64,000 nucleotides of DNA. Source: Blastococcus sp. LR1. GTDB lineage: Bacteria; Actinomycetota; Actinomycetes; Mycobacteriales; Geodermatophilaceae. A program made the position numbers and the translations under genes. Below the pieces are notes generated by a model. That model saw nothing but the letters and a program-made list of their open reading frames with translations. It had not been told where the DNA came from and did not search any database. Each line of letters opens with the position of its first letter. Positions within the stretch are counted from its first letter, which is position 1. Positions 28,411 through 37,172 of this stretch are shown piece by piece. The stretch is from the NCBI RefSeq assembly GCF_020166105.1, contig NZ_JAIUJY010000002.1:1-64000 (forward strand), given 5' to 3'.

Positions 28411-30033
28411 ATGTCGCAGGCCGAAATCCTGCCCCTCTCGGCAGCAGCCGGGACCACCGCAACCGTTCTTCCCCCCGGAGTCGCACCCACGGCCCCGATG
28501 ACCACCACGCTGACCGGCACGGCGCCCAACGTCGCTGCCGCCGTCGACATCCTGCCGCTGACCGACGCCACGCTCGCGCTGCACGGCGGACAACTCGACG
28601 TCCCGACCTACGACCGCTCGGCGCTCACGCCCGCGGTCGTGCACTTCAGCGTCGGCGGCTTCCACCGGGCCCACCAGCTCCTGTACTTCGACGAGCTGGC
28701 CGAGCGCCGCATCAGCACCGACTGGGGCGTGGTCGGCGTCGGCCTGCGCAGTCGCACGATGAAGGACGCGCTGGCGCCGCAGGACCACCTGTACACGGTC
28801 GTCGAGCGCAGCCCCGACGGCGAGCGGGCGCGGGTGGTCGGCGTGATGGTCGACTACCACTTCGCCCCCGACGACCCCGCCACGGTGCTCGACCTGCTCA
28901 CCGACGAGCGCACCCGCATGGTCTCGCTGACCATCACCGACAGCGGCTACCGCCTCGACCCCTGCACCGGCCTGTTCGACGCCGACGACCCGGACATCCG
29001 CTGGGACGTCCGCGAGCCCTCCCGTCCGCGCACGGTGTTCGGCTTCATCGTCGAGGCGCTGGACCGCCGCCGGCGTGCCGGGCTGCCGCCGTTCTCCGTC
29101 GTCTCCTGCGACAACATGCACCGCAACGGGCAGGCCGCGCGCACCGCCGTCGTCGGCTTCGCCCGGCTGCGCGACGAGGTGCTGGGCCGCTGGATCGCCG
29201 ACCGCGTCGCCTTCCCGAGCAGCATGGTCGACCGGATCACGCCGCACACCACGCCCGAGGAGCGCGACGTCGTGGCCGCGCGCTACGGCATCGACGACCG
29301 CTGGCCGGTCATCACCGAGCCGTTCTCGCAGTGGGTCATCGAGGACACCTTCTCCGACGGCCGCCCGCCGCTGGACGAGGTCGGCGTGCGCTTCGTGCCC
29401 GACGTCGGCCGCTACGAGCTCATGAAGACCCGGCTGCTGAACGCCAGCCACTGCGCGCTGGGCTACCTCGGCTCGCTGGCCGGCCACAGCAGCCTCGACC
29501 AGGTCATGGCCGACCCGGTCTTCGCCGGCTACGTCGCCCGGCTCATGGACGTCGAGGTCACCCCGCTCCTGCCGCCGCCCGACGGCATCGACCTGGCCGA
29601 CTACAAGCGGTCGCTGCTGCAGCGGTTCGCCAACCCGGCCATCGCCGACGGGCTGCCCCGGCTCTGCCGCCGCGGCTCGACGAAGCTGCCCCACCACCTG
29701 CTGCCCTCGCTGCGGCAGGCGCTCGAGGAGGGCCGGCCGCACGCGCTGCTGACCCTCGCCGTCGCGGGCTGGATCCGGTACCTGCAGGGCACCGACGACG
29801 CCGGCCGGCAGCTCCCGCTCGAGGACGTGCTCGGCGACCGGCTGCGGACGCTCGCCCGCCAGGGCGGCACCGACCCGCGACCGCTGCTGGGCGAGACCTC
29901 GGTCTTCGGGGACCTCGGGTCCTTCCCGGGCTTCGCGGCCGAGCTGCAGGACACCCTCGCCGCGCTCGACCGCGACGGCGCCCGCGCGACCGTCGCGGCC
30001 CGTTCCCTGCTCCCGGCAGCACTCCCCCGGTGA
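28411..30033 (+). CDS. Mannitol/polyol dehydrogenase family oxidoreductase
   Basis: 540 residues; ATG 28411 with AAGGAGG. A long-chain secondary alcohol dehydrogenase: VVHFSVGGFHRAHQLLYFDE (NAD-binding start), GVVGVGLRSRTMKDALAPQD, SCDNMHRNGQ, SSMVDRITPHTT, and the catalytic KTRLLNASHCALGYLGSL (Lys, Asn, His) near residues 330-350. The first 60 residues are an unusual Pro/Thr/Ala-rich extension. Enzymes of this family interconvert ketoses and polyols such as fructose/mannitol, or their phosphates. It heads an operon with a phosphatase, a nucleotidyltransferase and a TagF-like transferase, so the polyol probably feeds a surface polymer. Confidence 0.88.
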   Translation: MSQAEILPLSAAAGTTATVLPPGVAPTAPMTTTLTGTAPNVAAAVDILPLTDATLALHGGQLDVPTYDRSALTPAVVHFSVGGFHRAHQLLYFDELAERRISTDWGVVGVGLRSRTMKDALAPQDHLYTVVERSPDGERARVVGVMVDYHFAPDDPATVLDLLTDERTRMVSLTITDSGYRLDPCTGLFDADDPDIRWDVREPSRPRTVFGFIVEALDRRRRAGLPPFSVVSCDNMHRNGQAARTAVVGFARLRDEVLGRWIADRVAFPSSMVDRITPHTTPEERDVVAARYGIDDRWPVITEPFSQWVIEDTFSDGRPPLDEVGVRFVPDVGRYELMKTRLLNASHCALGYLGSLAGHSSLDQVMADPVFAGYVARLMDVEVTPLLPPPDGIDLADYKRSLLQRFANPAIADGLPRLCRRGSTKLPHHLLPSLRQALEEGRPHALLTLAVAGWIRYLQGTDDAGRQLPLEDVLGDRLRTLARQGGTDPRPLLGETSVFGDLGSFPGFAAELQDTLAALDRDGARATVAARSLLPAALPR

Positions 30034-30074
30034 GCGCCACCCCACCTCGTCCGACCCCGAAGGGAGCCCACCCG

Positions 30075-30857
30075 GTGCCGACCGTTCCGCCGACGCTCAT
30101 CGAGCAGGTGCAGTACCTGCTCTGCGACGCCGACGGCAATCTCTTCCCGTCCGAGGAGCCGGCCTTCGACGCGTCGGCCGAGGTGACCAACGCCTTCCTC
30201 GCCTCCATCGGCATCGAGCGGCGGTACACGGCCGACGAACTGCGCGCCGTCGCCACGGGGATGAACTTCCGGTCGACCGGGCTGAAGCTCGCCGCCGACG
30301 CCGGGATGACCGACGTCGACATCGAGCCGTGGGTCGCCGAGGAGCGCCGGGCGGTGACCGCCCACCTGGGCTCCACCCTGCGGCCGCACCCGCCGACGAT
30401 CGAGGCGCTGCACGCGCTGGCCGCGGAGCTCGAGCTGGCCGTGGTCAGCTCCAGCGCGCTCTCCCGGCTGGCCGCCTGCTTCACCGCGACCGGACTGGAC
30501 GACCTCCTGCCCCCGGTCGTGCGGTACAGCGCCGAGGACTCCCTGCCGACGCCCACGAGCAAGCCGGACCCGGCGGTCTACCTGCACGCCTGCGCCGACC
30601 TCGGCATCGAGCCGGAGCAGGGCCTGGCCGTGGAGGACGCCGTCGCCGGGGTCCGGTCGGCCGTGGCCGCGGGCTGCCCGGTCATCGGCAACCTGCTGTT
30701 CGTGCTCCCCGACGAGCGGGCCGAGCGGGCCGAGGCCCTGCTGGCCGCCGGCGCCCTCGCCGTCGTCGAGTCCTGGCAGGAGCTGGCCGACCTCGTCCTG
30801 CCCGTCGTCGCCGGCCGCCGCGCCGCCGGCGAGGCGCTGAGCGGGGTGACGGCGTGA
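30075..30857 (+). CDS. HAD-superfamily phosphatase
   Basis: 260 residues. I chose GTG 30075, with AGGGAG eight bases upstream; a GTG overlapping the previous stop at 30030 is the alternative. Motif I: LLCDADGNLFPSE with the nucleophile Asp and second Asp. Motif II: AVVSSSALSR. Motif III: TSKPDPAVYLHAC (Lys). Motif IV: LAVEDAVAGVRSAVAAG. The cap helix domain lies between residues 25 and 95. This is the beta-phosphoglucomutase/phosphatase-like branch. In this operon it may remove phosphate from, or shift phosphate on, a polyol phosphate. Confidence 0.85.
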   Translation: MPTVPPTLIEQVQYLLCDADGNLFPSEEPAFDASAEVTNAFLASIGIERRYTADELRAVATGMNFRSTGLKLAADAGMTDVDIEPWVAEERRAVTAHLGSTLRPHPPTIEALHALAAELELAVVSSSALSRLAACFTATGLDDLLPPVVRYSAEDSLPTPTSKPDPAVYLHACADLGIEPEQGLAVEDAVAGVRSAVAAGCPVIGNLLFVLPDERAERAEALLAAGALAVVESWQELADLVLPVVAGRRAAGEALSGVTA

Positions 30858-31987
30858 ACATCGTCTACGTCGCCTTCCGCGGCCACTTCTCCGACAGCCC
30901 CCGCGCGATCTACGAGGCGCTGCTGGCGCGAGGCGTCGACGCCACCCACACCTGGCTGGCCGCCGAGCACACGGCGAGCACGTTCCCCGCCGACGTCGAC
31001 CGGGTGCTCTTCGGGTCGGCCGAGTGCATCGCGGCGCTGGAGTCCGCGGACCTGGTCGTCTCCAACGACCACATCCCGCTGGACTGGGAGAAGAAGGCGG
31101 GCGCTACCTACCTGCAGACCTGGCACGGCACGATGCTCAAGCGCATCCACAACGACGTGCTGTGGGCGCCGGAGGGCCGGCTGGCCTACCTGGACCAGGA
31201 CATCGCCCGCTGGGACCTGCTCCTCTCCCCCAACGCGATCACCACCGACCGGCTGCGCAAGGCCTTCGGGTACACCGGTCCGATCCACGAGACGGGGCTC
31301 CCGCGCAACGACCTGCTCTCCAGCCCGCAGCGCGACGAGGTGCGCGCCCAGGTCCGGGCCGACCTGGGCATCGAGCCCGGCCAGACCGCGGTGCTCTACA
31401 CCCCGACCTGGCGCGACAAGCTGGTCTTCGAGAAGAGCAGCTCGCAGGACTTCGAGTTCGCCATCGACCTCGAGGACTTCTCCGCCCGGCTCGGGAACGA
31501 CCACGTGCTGCTGCTGCGACTGCACAACATGGTCATGGACCGGCTGGAGATCGTCGACGGCTCCGCGGTGCGCGACGTGTGCAGCCACCCCGACATCCGC
31601 GACCTGTACCTGGCGGCCGACCTCATGGTCACCGACTACTCGTCGACGATGTTCGACTTCGCGATCACCGGCCGGCCGCTGCTGTTCTACACGTACGACC
31701 TGGAGAGCTACCGCGACGAGCAGCGCGGCTTCTACTTCGACCTGGAAGACGTCGCACCCGGACCGCTGCTCCGCGACAGCCGCGAGCTCGTCTCCGCCAT
31801 CGCCGACGTCGAGAAGATCCGGTCGGAGTACGCGGAGCCCTACGCCCGCTTCCAGGAGACGTTCTGCCACCTCGAGGACGGATCCGCCACCGAGCGCGTC
31901 CTCGACCTGATCCTCCCGGGCGCCGGTGCGCCCGGGCAGACCACCAGCACCAACCCTGAGGGAGATGATGTCCGTGCGGACCGGTGA
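30854..31987 (+). CDS. CDP-glycerol/polyol glycerophosphotransferase (TagB/TagF-like)
   Basis: 377 residues; GTG overlaps the previous stop (GTGA). The glyphos_transf pattern is clear: YLQTWHGTMLKRIHND (catalytic His), LLSPNAITTDRLRKAFGYTG, HETGLPRNDLL, VLYTPTWRDK, LLLRLHNMVMDR, IRDLYLAADLMVTDYSSTMF, PLLFYTYDLESYRDEQRGFY. These peripheral membrane enzymes transfer polyol phosphates from CDP-polyols to teichoic-acid-like chains. The N-terminal half lacks a sugar-binding domain, so it is a minimal transferase. It follows a HAD phosphatase and precedes a nucleotidyltransferase. Confidence 0.9.
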   Translation: MNIVYVAFRGHFSDSPRAIYEALLARGVDATHTWLAAEHTASTFPADVDRVLFGSAECIAALESADLVVSNDHIPLDWEKKAGATYLQTWHGTMLKRIHNDVLWAPEGRLAYLDQDIARWDLLLSPNAITTDRLRKAFGYTGPIHETGLPRNDLLSSPQRDEVRAQVRADLGIEPGQTAVLYTPTWRDKLVFEKSSSQDFEFAIDLEDFSARLGNDHVLLLRLHNMVMDRLEIVDGSAVRDVCSHPDIRDLYLAADLMVTDYSSTMFDFAITGRPLLFYTYDLESYRDEQRGFYFDLEDVAPGPLLRDSRELVSAIADVEKIRSEYAEPYARFQETFCHLEDGSATERVLDLILPGAGAPGQTTSTNPEGDDVRADR

Positions 31988-32804
31988 CCGAATGCTCGAC
32001 CCTGTCCGTCGGGGGCTGTCCCCCTATCTGACCCGGACCCCGACCGGCCGCCAGCGGTCCTCGCAGGTGCAGGTCGTGATCCTGGCCGCGGGCATGGGTA
32101 CGCGGCTGGGGCGACAGGACCCCAAGCCGCTGACCCGGCTCAACGACGGGCGCAGCATCATGCAGCGCCAGATCGAAGGCCTGCGCGCCGTCCTCGGCGC
32201 GGACGTGTCGATCACCGCGGTGGTCGGGTTCCGCAAGGAGCTGATCATGGACGCCGCGCCCGACCTGACGTTCGCCTACAACCCCGACTTCGCCGTCACC
32301 AACACGTCGAAGAGCCTGCTCCGCGGGCTGCGCTCCACCCGTGAGGGCGGCGTGCTCTGGCTCAACGGCGACGTCGTCTTCGACCCGGCGGTCATCGAGC
32401 AGACGCTGCCGCAGCTCGCCGCCGACCAGAGCTTCGTCTGCGTCGACACCAGCACCGTCGCCGAGGAGGAGGTCAAGTACACCCTCGACGACGACGGCTG
32501 CATCCGAGAGTTGTCCAAGACGGTCGTCGGTGGCCTCGGCGAGGCGGTGGGGATCAACTACATCTCCTCCACCGACAAGGCGGCCCTCATCGAGCACCTC
32601 GAGATCTGCTCGCACGAGGACTACTTCGAGCGCGGCATCGAGACGGCGATCACCGAGCGCGGCATGCGCGTGCGCCCGGTGGACATCTCCCAGTTCGACG
32701 CCGTCGAGGTCGACTTCGAGGACGACCTGGTCCGGGCCAACACCCTGCTGGGTGGAACCGCTCCGGCCGTCGACGAGCCGAACATCGTGGCCGAGCTGAG
32801 CTGA
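31968..32804 (+). CDS. Nucleotidyltransferase (LicC/CDP-polyol type)
   Basis: 278 residues. ATG at 31968 (an ATG at 31965 precedes it) with GAGGGA upstream; it overlaps the previous gene by 20 bases. The nucleotide-binding loop reads LAAGMGTRLGRQDPKPLTRL, with the conserved Lys in PKPL. Metal-ligand regions: VLWLNGDVVFDP and, near the end, VEVDFEDDL. The NPDFAVTNTSKSLLRGL motif resembles LicC-like choline or alditol-phosphate cytidylyltransferases. It should activate the phosphorylated product of the operon as a CDP derivative for the TagF-like enzyme. Confidence 0.85.
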   Translation: MSVRTGDRMLDPVRRGLSPYLTRTPTGRQRSSQVQVVILAAGMGTRLGRQDPKPLTRLNDGRSIMQRQIEGLRAVLGADVSITAVVGFRKELIMDAAPDLTFAYNPDFAVTNTSKSLLRGLRSTREGGVLWLNGDVVFDPAVIEQTLPQLAADQSFVCVDTSTVAEEEVKYTLDDDGCIRELSKTVVGGLGEAVGINYISSTDKAALIEHLEICSHEDYFERGIETAITERGMRVRPVDISQFDAVEVDFEDDLVRANTLLGGTAPAVDEPNIVAELS

Positions 32805-32821
32805 TCCCCCGCTCTCCCGCC

Positions 32822-32857
32822 GAGGCGCGCGTCCCCCTGTCCCGGGGCGCGCGCCTC
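32822..32857 (+). terminator. Terminator of the polyol operon
   Basis: 10-bp perfect inverted repeat (32822-32831 and 32848-32857) with a C/G-rich loop, between the convergent polyol and copper operons. Confidence 0.7.
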
Positions 32858-32883
32858 GCGCGTTCCCGGGGCCCCGACCGGGC

Positions 32884-33945
32884 TCAGGCGGTGGCGACCC
32901 GTCCCGTTGGGGGCGCGTCGGCCTCGCGGAACCGGCGCGCCGCCGCGATCCCGCCGATCACCAGCCCGACCCCGAGCGTCGCCAGCAGCGCCACCGCGAT
33001 CCGGGCGACCACCTGAGGCCCGGCGGAGGCGACGTTCGCCGACCAGAGCACGTCGACGTCGGGCAGCCCCTGCACGAGCAGCAGCCAGCCGGACACGACC
33101 GCCAGCAGCCCGGTCATCGTGCCCCGGCCGCGCAGGGCGGCACGCACGCCCAGGACGGCGCACAGCAGGGCGGCGGAAGCAGGCATGAGCGCCGACACGA
33201 CGGCTCCGGCGTGCGAGCCGACCGTCGCCGACGGCTCGGGCGTCGCGAGCGCGTGCCAGAGCGCGGCAGCGGCGCCCACGGCGAGCAGCCCGCCCAGCAG
33301 GCGGGGCGTCCTGGCCAGCAACCCGGCGGCGACGGCGATCAGCACGAGAGCCGCCACGACCGGCCACACCACCCACGGGGCGGGCGGCGGGCTCCAGGTG
33401 AGGACGCCGGCGACCTCGGCCTCCCGACTCCCCTGCTGCAGCGGCACGATCCACTCCGAGACCAGGTGCTCCCGGGTCGGGTCCTCGGCGACCTGCGGCG
33501 GGAGGACGTCCTCGCTCATCCAGTGCGTCCGGTGGTCGTGCCAGACGTAGGCGGGTTCGGTGGAGACCTGCTGCCACTCCGGATCGGCGGACGCATCCGC
33601 GCGCTCCGGCATCGCCGCCCCGCCGAAGCGGTCGAGGTTGAGGTAGGTCGCCGGGCTGTTCGCGTTGCGCCAGACCCCGTCGGGCCCGATGCGCAGATAG
33701 GGCTCGTCGGAGTAGCCGGGCACGAGGACGTCGGTGTCCGAGCCGTTGACCAGCTCCAGCTCGTCACCGAACTGCAGGATCCGAACAGTGACGCCGGGCA
33801 GGTCGGGGGTCACCGACACGATGCGCCCGTCGTAGTCGCTGCCGGCCGCCTCTCCGCCGACGTGCGCCGACGCGGGCCCCGCGAGTGACAGGAACCCGAG
33901 GACGAGGGCCAGGACCGTCAGCAGCCGGGCCGGCCCGCGGCTCAC
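32884..33945 (-). CDS. Exported/membrane protein of the copper operon, unknown
   Basis: 353 residues, GTG start overlapping the SCO1 stop. A signal peptide ends near AHVGGEAAGSDYDG, which places a His at the mature N-terminus. A beta-rich exported domain of about 170 residues follows (VTVRILQFGDELELVNGSDT, WHDHRTHWMSEDV, a His-rich stretch), and then five or six membrane helices. The arrangement resembles membrane proteins adjoining CopC/YcnI genes in actinobacteria. Copper binding by the N-terminal His and the HDHRTH cluster is inference. Confidence 0.6.
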   Translation of the reverse strand: MSRGPARLLTVLALVLGFLSLAGPASAHVGGEAAGSDYDGRIVSVTPDLPGVTVRILQFGDELELVNGSDTDVLVPGYSDEPYLRIGPDGVWRNANSPATYLNLDRFGGAAMPERADASADPEWQQVSTEPAYVWHDHRTHWMSEDVLPPQVAEDPTREHLVSEWIVPLQQGSREAEVAGVLTWSPPPAPWVVWPVVAALVLIAVAAGLLARTPRLLGGLLAVGAAAALWHALATPEPSATVGSHAGAVVSALMPASAALLCAVLGVRAALRGRGTMTGLLAVVSGWLLLVQGLPDVDVLWSANVASAGPQVVARIAVALLATLGVGLVIGGIAAARRFREADAPPTGRVATA

Positions 33946-34616
33946 GCGCCCGCCACCAGCCGCAGGTCGGCGGCGATGTCGTCGGCCGTGTTCTCGGCGT
34001 CGAAGATCACCCGCGACTCGTCGTCCTCGCCGTACAGGAGCAGGTGCGTCGAGTGCAGCCGGCCGTTGTCCTCGGCCTGCGGCACGCCCGCGGCGAGCTG
34101 GGCCTGGTCCAGCGCATCCTGGTCACCGGTGAGCCCGATGAAGGAGTTCGGCAGATCGGCGTCGAAGCGGCCGAGGTACTCGCCGAGCACCTCGGGGCTG
34201 TCGTTCGCGGGGTCCGTCGTCACGAAGACCACCTGCACCTGCGCCGCCAGCTCGCGGTCCACTCCTCGCAGCGCCACGGCGACGTCGGCCATCGTGGTCG
34301 GGCAGACGTCGGGGCACTGGGTGTAGCCGAAGAAGAGCAGGGTGGGCCGGCCGCCCGTCTCCGCCGTGAAGTCGTACGGAGCGCCCGTGGTGTCGGTGAG
34401 CGTGAACGACGGCCGGCGGTAGGGCTCGTTGAGGTCGATGCCGGCGTAGGTGTCCTCCGGGGCCTCCACGACGGCAGGCGCGTTCCCGGAGTGGTCGTGC
34501 TCGCCGGCGGTCTCGGCGTCCGCCGACGTCCCGCACCCTGCCGCGAGCAGGCCCGCCGCGAGCAGCAGCGCCGACAGGGAGCGGGCACGACGACGACGCA
34601 GAGGGGCGGAACTCAC
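33942..34616 (-). CDS. SCO1/SenC-family copper chaperone lipoprotein
   Basis: 224 residues from GTG 34616, overlapping the YcnI stop. Lipobox LAAGC (Cys28). An HDHSG segment follows. The thioredoxin-like domain carries C101PDVC105P, the copper-binding CxxxC, and the third ligand His in RLHSTHLLLYG (His188 or His191, most likely His191). SCO proteins deliver copper to the CuA site of cytochrome oxidase or act as thiol reductants outside the membrane. Confidence 0.92.
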   Translation of the reverse strand: MSSAPLRRRRARSLSALLLAAGLLAAGCGTSADAETAGEHDHSGNAPAVVEAPEDTYAGIDLNEPYRRPSFTLTDTTGAPYDFTAETGGRPTLLFFGYTQCPDVCPTTMADVAVALRGVDRELAAQVQVVFVTTDPANDSPEVLGEYLGRFDADLPNSFIGLTGDQDALDQAQLAAGVPQAEDNGRLHSTHLLLYGEDDESRVIFDAENTADDIAADLRLVAGA

Positions 34617-35389
34617 GAGGACACGGTACGTCGGTTGGCCTTCACGCCGAGGACCACACCGGCGAGCGCGGTCATGAACGCGAGGATCGCGAAGAACAGC
34701 GCCAGCGCCCCCGGGTCGTCGGTGTGACTCCCCCCGTGGGCGGCCTCCTCGGTTCCGGCCTCCTCGGTTCCGGCCGTCTCGGTCCCGGCCTCCTCGGCGG
34801 CGACGTCGTGACCGGTGGTGGCCGAAACGGTCAGTGACAGCACCGGCGCGGGGCGCTCGGGCTCCTCCTGGCCGGCGACGGTCGGCTCGATCCACGCCGA
34901 CTCGCTACCGTCGCTGTAACTCTGCACGGCGGGGAAACTCAGCTGGTCGGCATCGGGGAACGGCCCGCCGGACAGCGCGAACTCCTGGAACTGGCCGGGT
35001 GCGATTCCTCCGCCGTCCGCCGCGCGGAACTCCACCACGGAGACGTAGGAGCTGATCTCCTGCCCGTGGACCTCGAGCGGCTCGGCGAGGTCGGCGGTGG
35101 TCATCGCCACGGTCCAGCCCGGCACCGGCTGGGCGCGCAGGGAGCCCATGGCGGCGTCCTCGGGGATCTGGATCCGCAGCGCCACGGTGCTGGCGCTGTC
35201 GCTCTCGTTGGGCACGCGGAACGTCAGCTTCCCGTAGCCGCCGGCGGAGGCGTCGGCAGAGGAGACCGTGACGTGGGCGGACGCCGTGGGCGCGAGCACC
35301 ACGGCGCCGGCCAGGGCGCTCACGGCAGCCGTCAGCAGGACGGCGAGACGGGTGAGCGGGCGGGGCTGGGACACGGAGCTCCTGTTCAT
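34613..35389 (-). CDS. ycnI: YcnI-family copper-binding membrane protein (DUF1775)
   Basis: 258 residues. A signal peptide ends with PTASA, leaving His as the first mature residue (HVTVSSADASAGGYGKLTFR), the mononuclear copper brace of YcnI, with the conserved PGWTV tryptophan. A C-terminal anchor helix (GALALFFAILAFMTALAGVV) follows a linker of repeated Glu-Glu-Ala-Gly-Thr and an HGGSHTDD cluster. The start is uncertain: ATG 35389 lacks a Shine-Dalgarno, while GTG 35374 has AGGAG four bases upstream. Either gives a full signal peptide. Confidence 0.88.
   Translation of the reverse strand: MNRSSVSQPRPLTRLAVLLTAAVSALAGAVVLAPTASAHVTVSSADASAGGYGKLTFRVPNESDSASTVALRIQIPEDAAMGSLRAQPVPGWTVAMTTADLAEPLEVHGQEISSYVSVVEFRAADGGGIAPGQFQEFALSGGPFPDADQLSFPAVQSYSDGSESAWIEPTVAGQEEPERPAPVLSLTVSATTGHDVAAEEAGTETAGTEEAGTEEAAHGGSHTDDPGALALFFAILAFMTALAGVVLGVKANRRTVSS
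34742..34796. repeat. 15-bp tandem repeat in ycnI
   Basis: About 3.6 copies of GGCCTCCTCGGTTCC, the first two identical and the third with three changes. It encodes the Glu/Gly/Thr linker of YcnI and could vary in copy number between strains. Confidence 0.7.
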
Positions 35390-35399
35390 CGGGGGTTGT

Positions 35400-37172
35400 T
35401 CAGCGGACCGGGAAGTCGGTGGCCGCGGTGAGGGCGGTGAACTCGTCGAGCCGGACCGTGACCGTGAGCGACCAGGTGCCGGCACCGGGGACGGTCATGC
35501 CGTTCCCGACGAAGTGGCCGGGCCCGGCGGGCTCGAGGTCGACGTCCAGCGGCCCGATCTCCTGGGTCCGCTCGGTGAGCGTCACCCGGATCTCGGTCGG
35601 CTGGGTGAGCCGGCCGGCGTCGTCGAAGAGGTAGACGTGCAGGGCGTTCTCCCCCGGCCGGGCAGGGTCGACCGACACCTGGACGGTGCCCGACGCGGAC
35701 GCCGAGCCGCCCTGCAGCGGAAGGACGACGTCGACCGGCTGGGCGACGGCGGACCGGGCCGGCGGGGTGCCGACCAGCACGGCGGTCACGGCGAGCACGA
35801 CGGCGGCCAGCCCGGCCTCCAGCAGCACAGACCGGCGCAGCGAGGGCAGGTGCTCCGCCGCGTTCTCGGCCTGGGCGCGGTCGCGCTCCGCGGCGGCCGA
35901 GAGCTCCTCGGGACCGGGCTCGGCGGTCGTGGCGGAGAAGGCGTGCACCGTGATCATTCGACGCGAGCGGGGCCGGCGGATGCCCAGCCGCTGCTGCACC
36001 CACACCCGCGAGACCCCCGCGATCGTGAGGATCACGACGACCAGGAGCAGCTTGGCCATGAGCAGCTGGCCGTACCCGGTGGCCGCCAGCGCCGACGGGG
36101 AGCCGACCTCGCGCACCGACTGGACGATCCCCGAGACGACGAGGACGCCGACCGCCCCGAAGGCCAGGCGCGAGTACGCGGGGAGCGCTGCCCCGAGTTC
36201 GATCGGCGGGGTGGCGGGCCGGAGCAGGGCCAGCAGCAGGCCGGCGAGGCCCCCGAGCCACACGCACATGGCGGCGACGTGGGCCGACGCGACGAGCACC
36301 GCCAGCCCCGGCCAGGGGCCGGCGACCGGGTGCCCGGTCGCCGCGGTGGCGACGACGAGGCCCAGCGCCAGGACCCCTCCGCCGATCAGCAGCGCGCGGG
36401 AAGGGGTCTCCGGACGCCGCGGCACCCGGCGCAGCACGAGCAGGAACACCAGCGCCAGGACCGCCCGCACGAGCGCCACCCAGCCCGCCTCCGACCCCAG
36501 GGTCGCGCCGAGCAGCGCCGGGTCGCCGACCGATCCGATGCCGGAGCCTGCGGCGTAGGGGCCCTGCAGGAGGAAGGTCGCCAGCGCGCCGACGACGACG
36601 GCGAGAGCGCCGCCGGACGCCGCCTGCCGCAGCCGGGGCGCCGCCCAGCCGGCCGGCCAGCAGACCGCGGCCAGCACGGGCAGCCCCACCGCGAGGGCGA
36701 GCCCGGCGAAACCGAGCCACCGCGCCGCGGGCAGGAGAGCGGCGACGACCGGATCGGTGTCGTCCTGCGCCGCCTCACCGCCGGTGGCGAGCAGCTCGGC
36801 GTCCCCGACGGCGAAGGAGAACGCCCCGGCGATGGGGTGCGAGTCCGCCGAGATGACCCGGTAGGTGACCAGGTACCCGCCGTCGGGCAGCTCGCCCCGC
36901 AGCGGAACGGTGAGGACGGCGCCGTCGACCTCGGCGGCGCCGGCGTCGACCCGCTGCTGCTCGCCGTCGAGGACCCGGGCGTACCCGGCGCCCAGCGAGA
37001 TCCCCTCGGTGAACGTCAGGGTCACCTCCCGGGGCGCGTCGTCGAGCCGTGCCCCTTCCCCGGGTTCGGTGGAGACCAGCGTCGCGTGCGCGGCGGCCGG
37101 AGCCGCGGTCACCACGCCCGCGCCCAGCCAGCCGGTGACCAGCAGCGCGAGCAGGACGAGGGCCCGCTTCAC
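35400..37172 (-). CDS. CopC-CopD fusion, copper uptake protein
   Basis: 590 residues, GTG overlapping the zinc-finger gene stop. A signal peptide precedes HATLVSTEPGEGARLDDAPR, the CopC domain (residues about 28-120, ending YRVISADSHPIAGAFSFAVG with the copper-site His). Eight or so membrane helices with a CopD domain follow (VASAHVAAMCVWLGGLAGLL, GYGQLLMAKLLLVVVILT), then an exported C-terminal FixH-like domain of about 110 residues (QPVDVVLPLQGGSASASGTV). CopC binds copper outside; CopD moves it across the membrane. Confidence 0.92.
   Translation of the reverse strand: MKRALVLLALLVTGWLGAGVVTAAPAAAHATLVSTEPGEGARLDDAPREVTLTFTEGISLGAGYARVLDGEQQRVDAGAAEVDGAVLTVPLRGELPDGGYLVTYRVISADSHPIAGAFSFAVGDAELLATGGEAAQDDTDPVVAALLPAARWLGFAGLALAVGLPVLAAVCWPAGWAAPRLRQAASGGALAVVVGALATFLLQGPYAAGSGIGSVGDPALLGATLGSEAGWVALVRAVLALVFLLVLRRVPRRPETPSRALLIGGGVLALGLVVATAATGHPVAGPWPGLAVLVASAHVAAMCVWLGGLAGLLLALLRPATPPIELGAALPAYSRLAFGAVGVLVVSGIVQSVREVGSPSALAATGYGQLLMAKLLLVVVILTIAGVSRVWVQQRLGIRRPRSRRMITVHAFSATTAEPGPEELSAAAERDRAQAENAAEHLPSLRRSVLLEAGLAAVVLAVTAVLVGTPPARSAVAQPVDVVLPLQGGSASASGTVQVSVDPARPGENALHVYLFDDAGRLTQPTEIRVTLTERTQEIGPLDVDLEPAGPGHFVGNGMTVPGAGTWSLTVTVRLDEFTALTAATDFPVR

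Noticed and set aside
28251-30029. Very long frame overlapping the polyol dehydrogenase
   Set aside because: Shadow frame. Its last part is the real HAD phosphatase, which starts at 30075.
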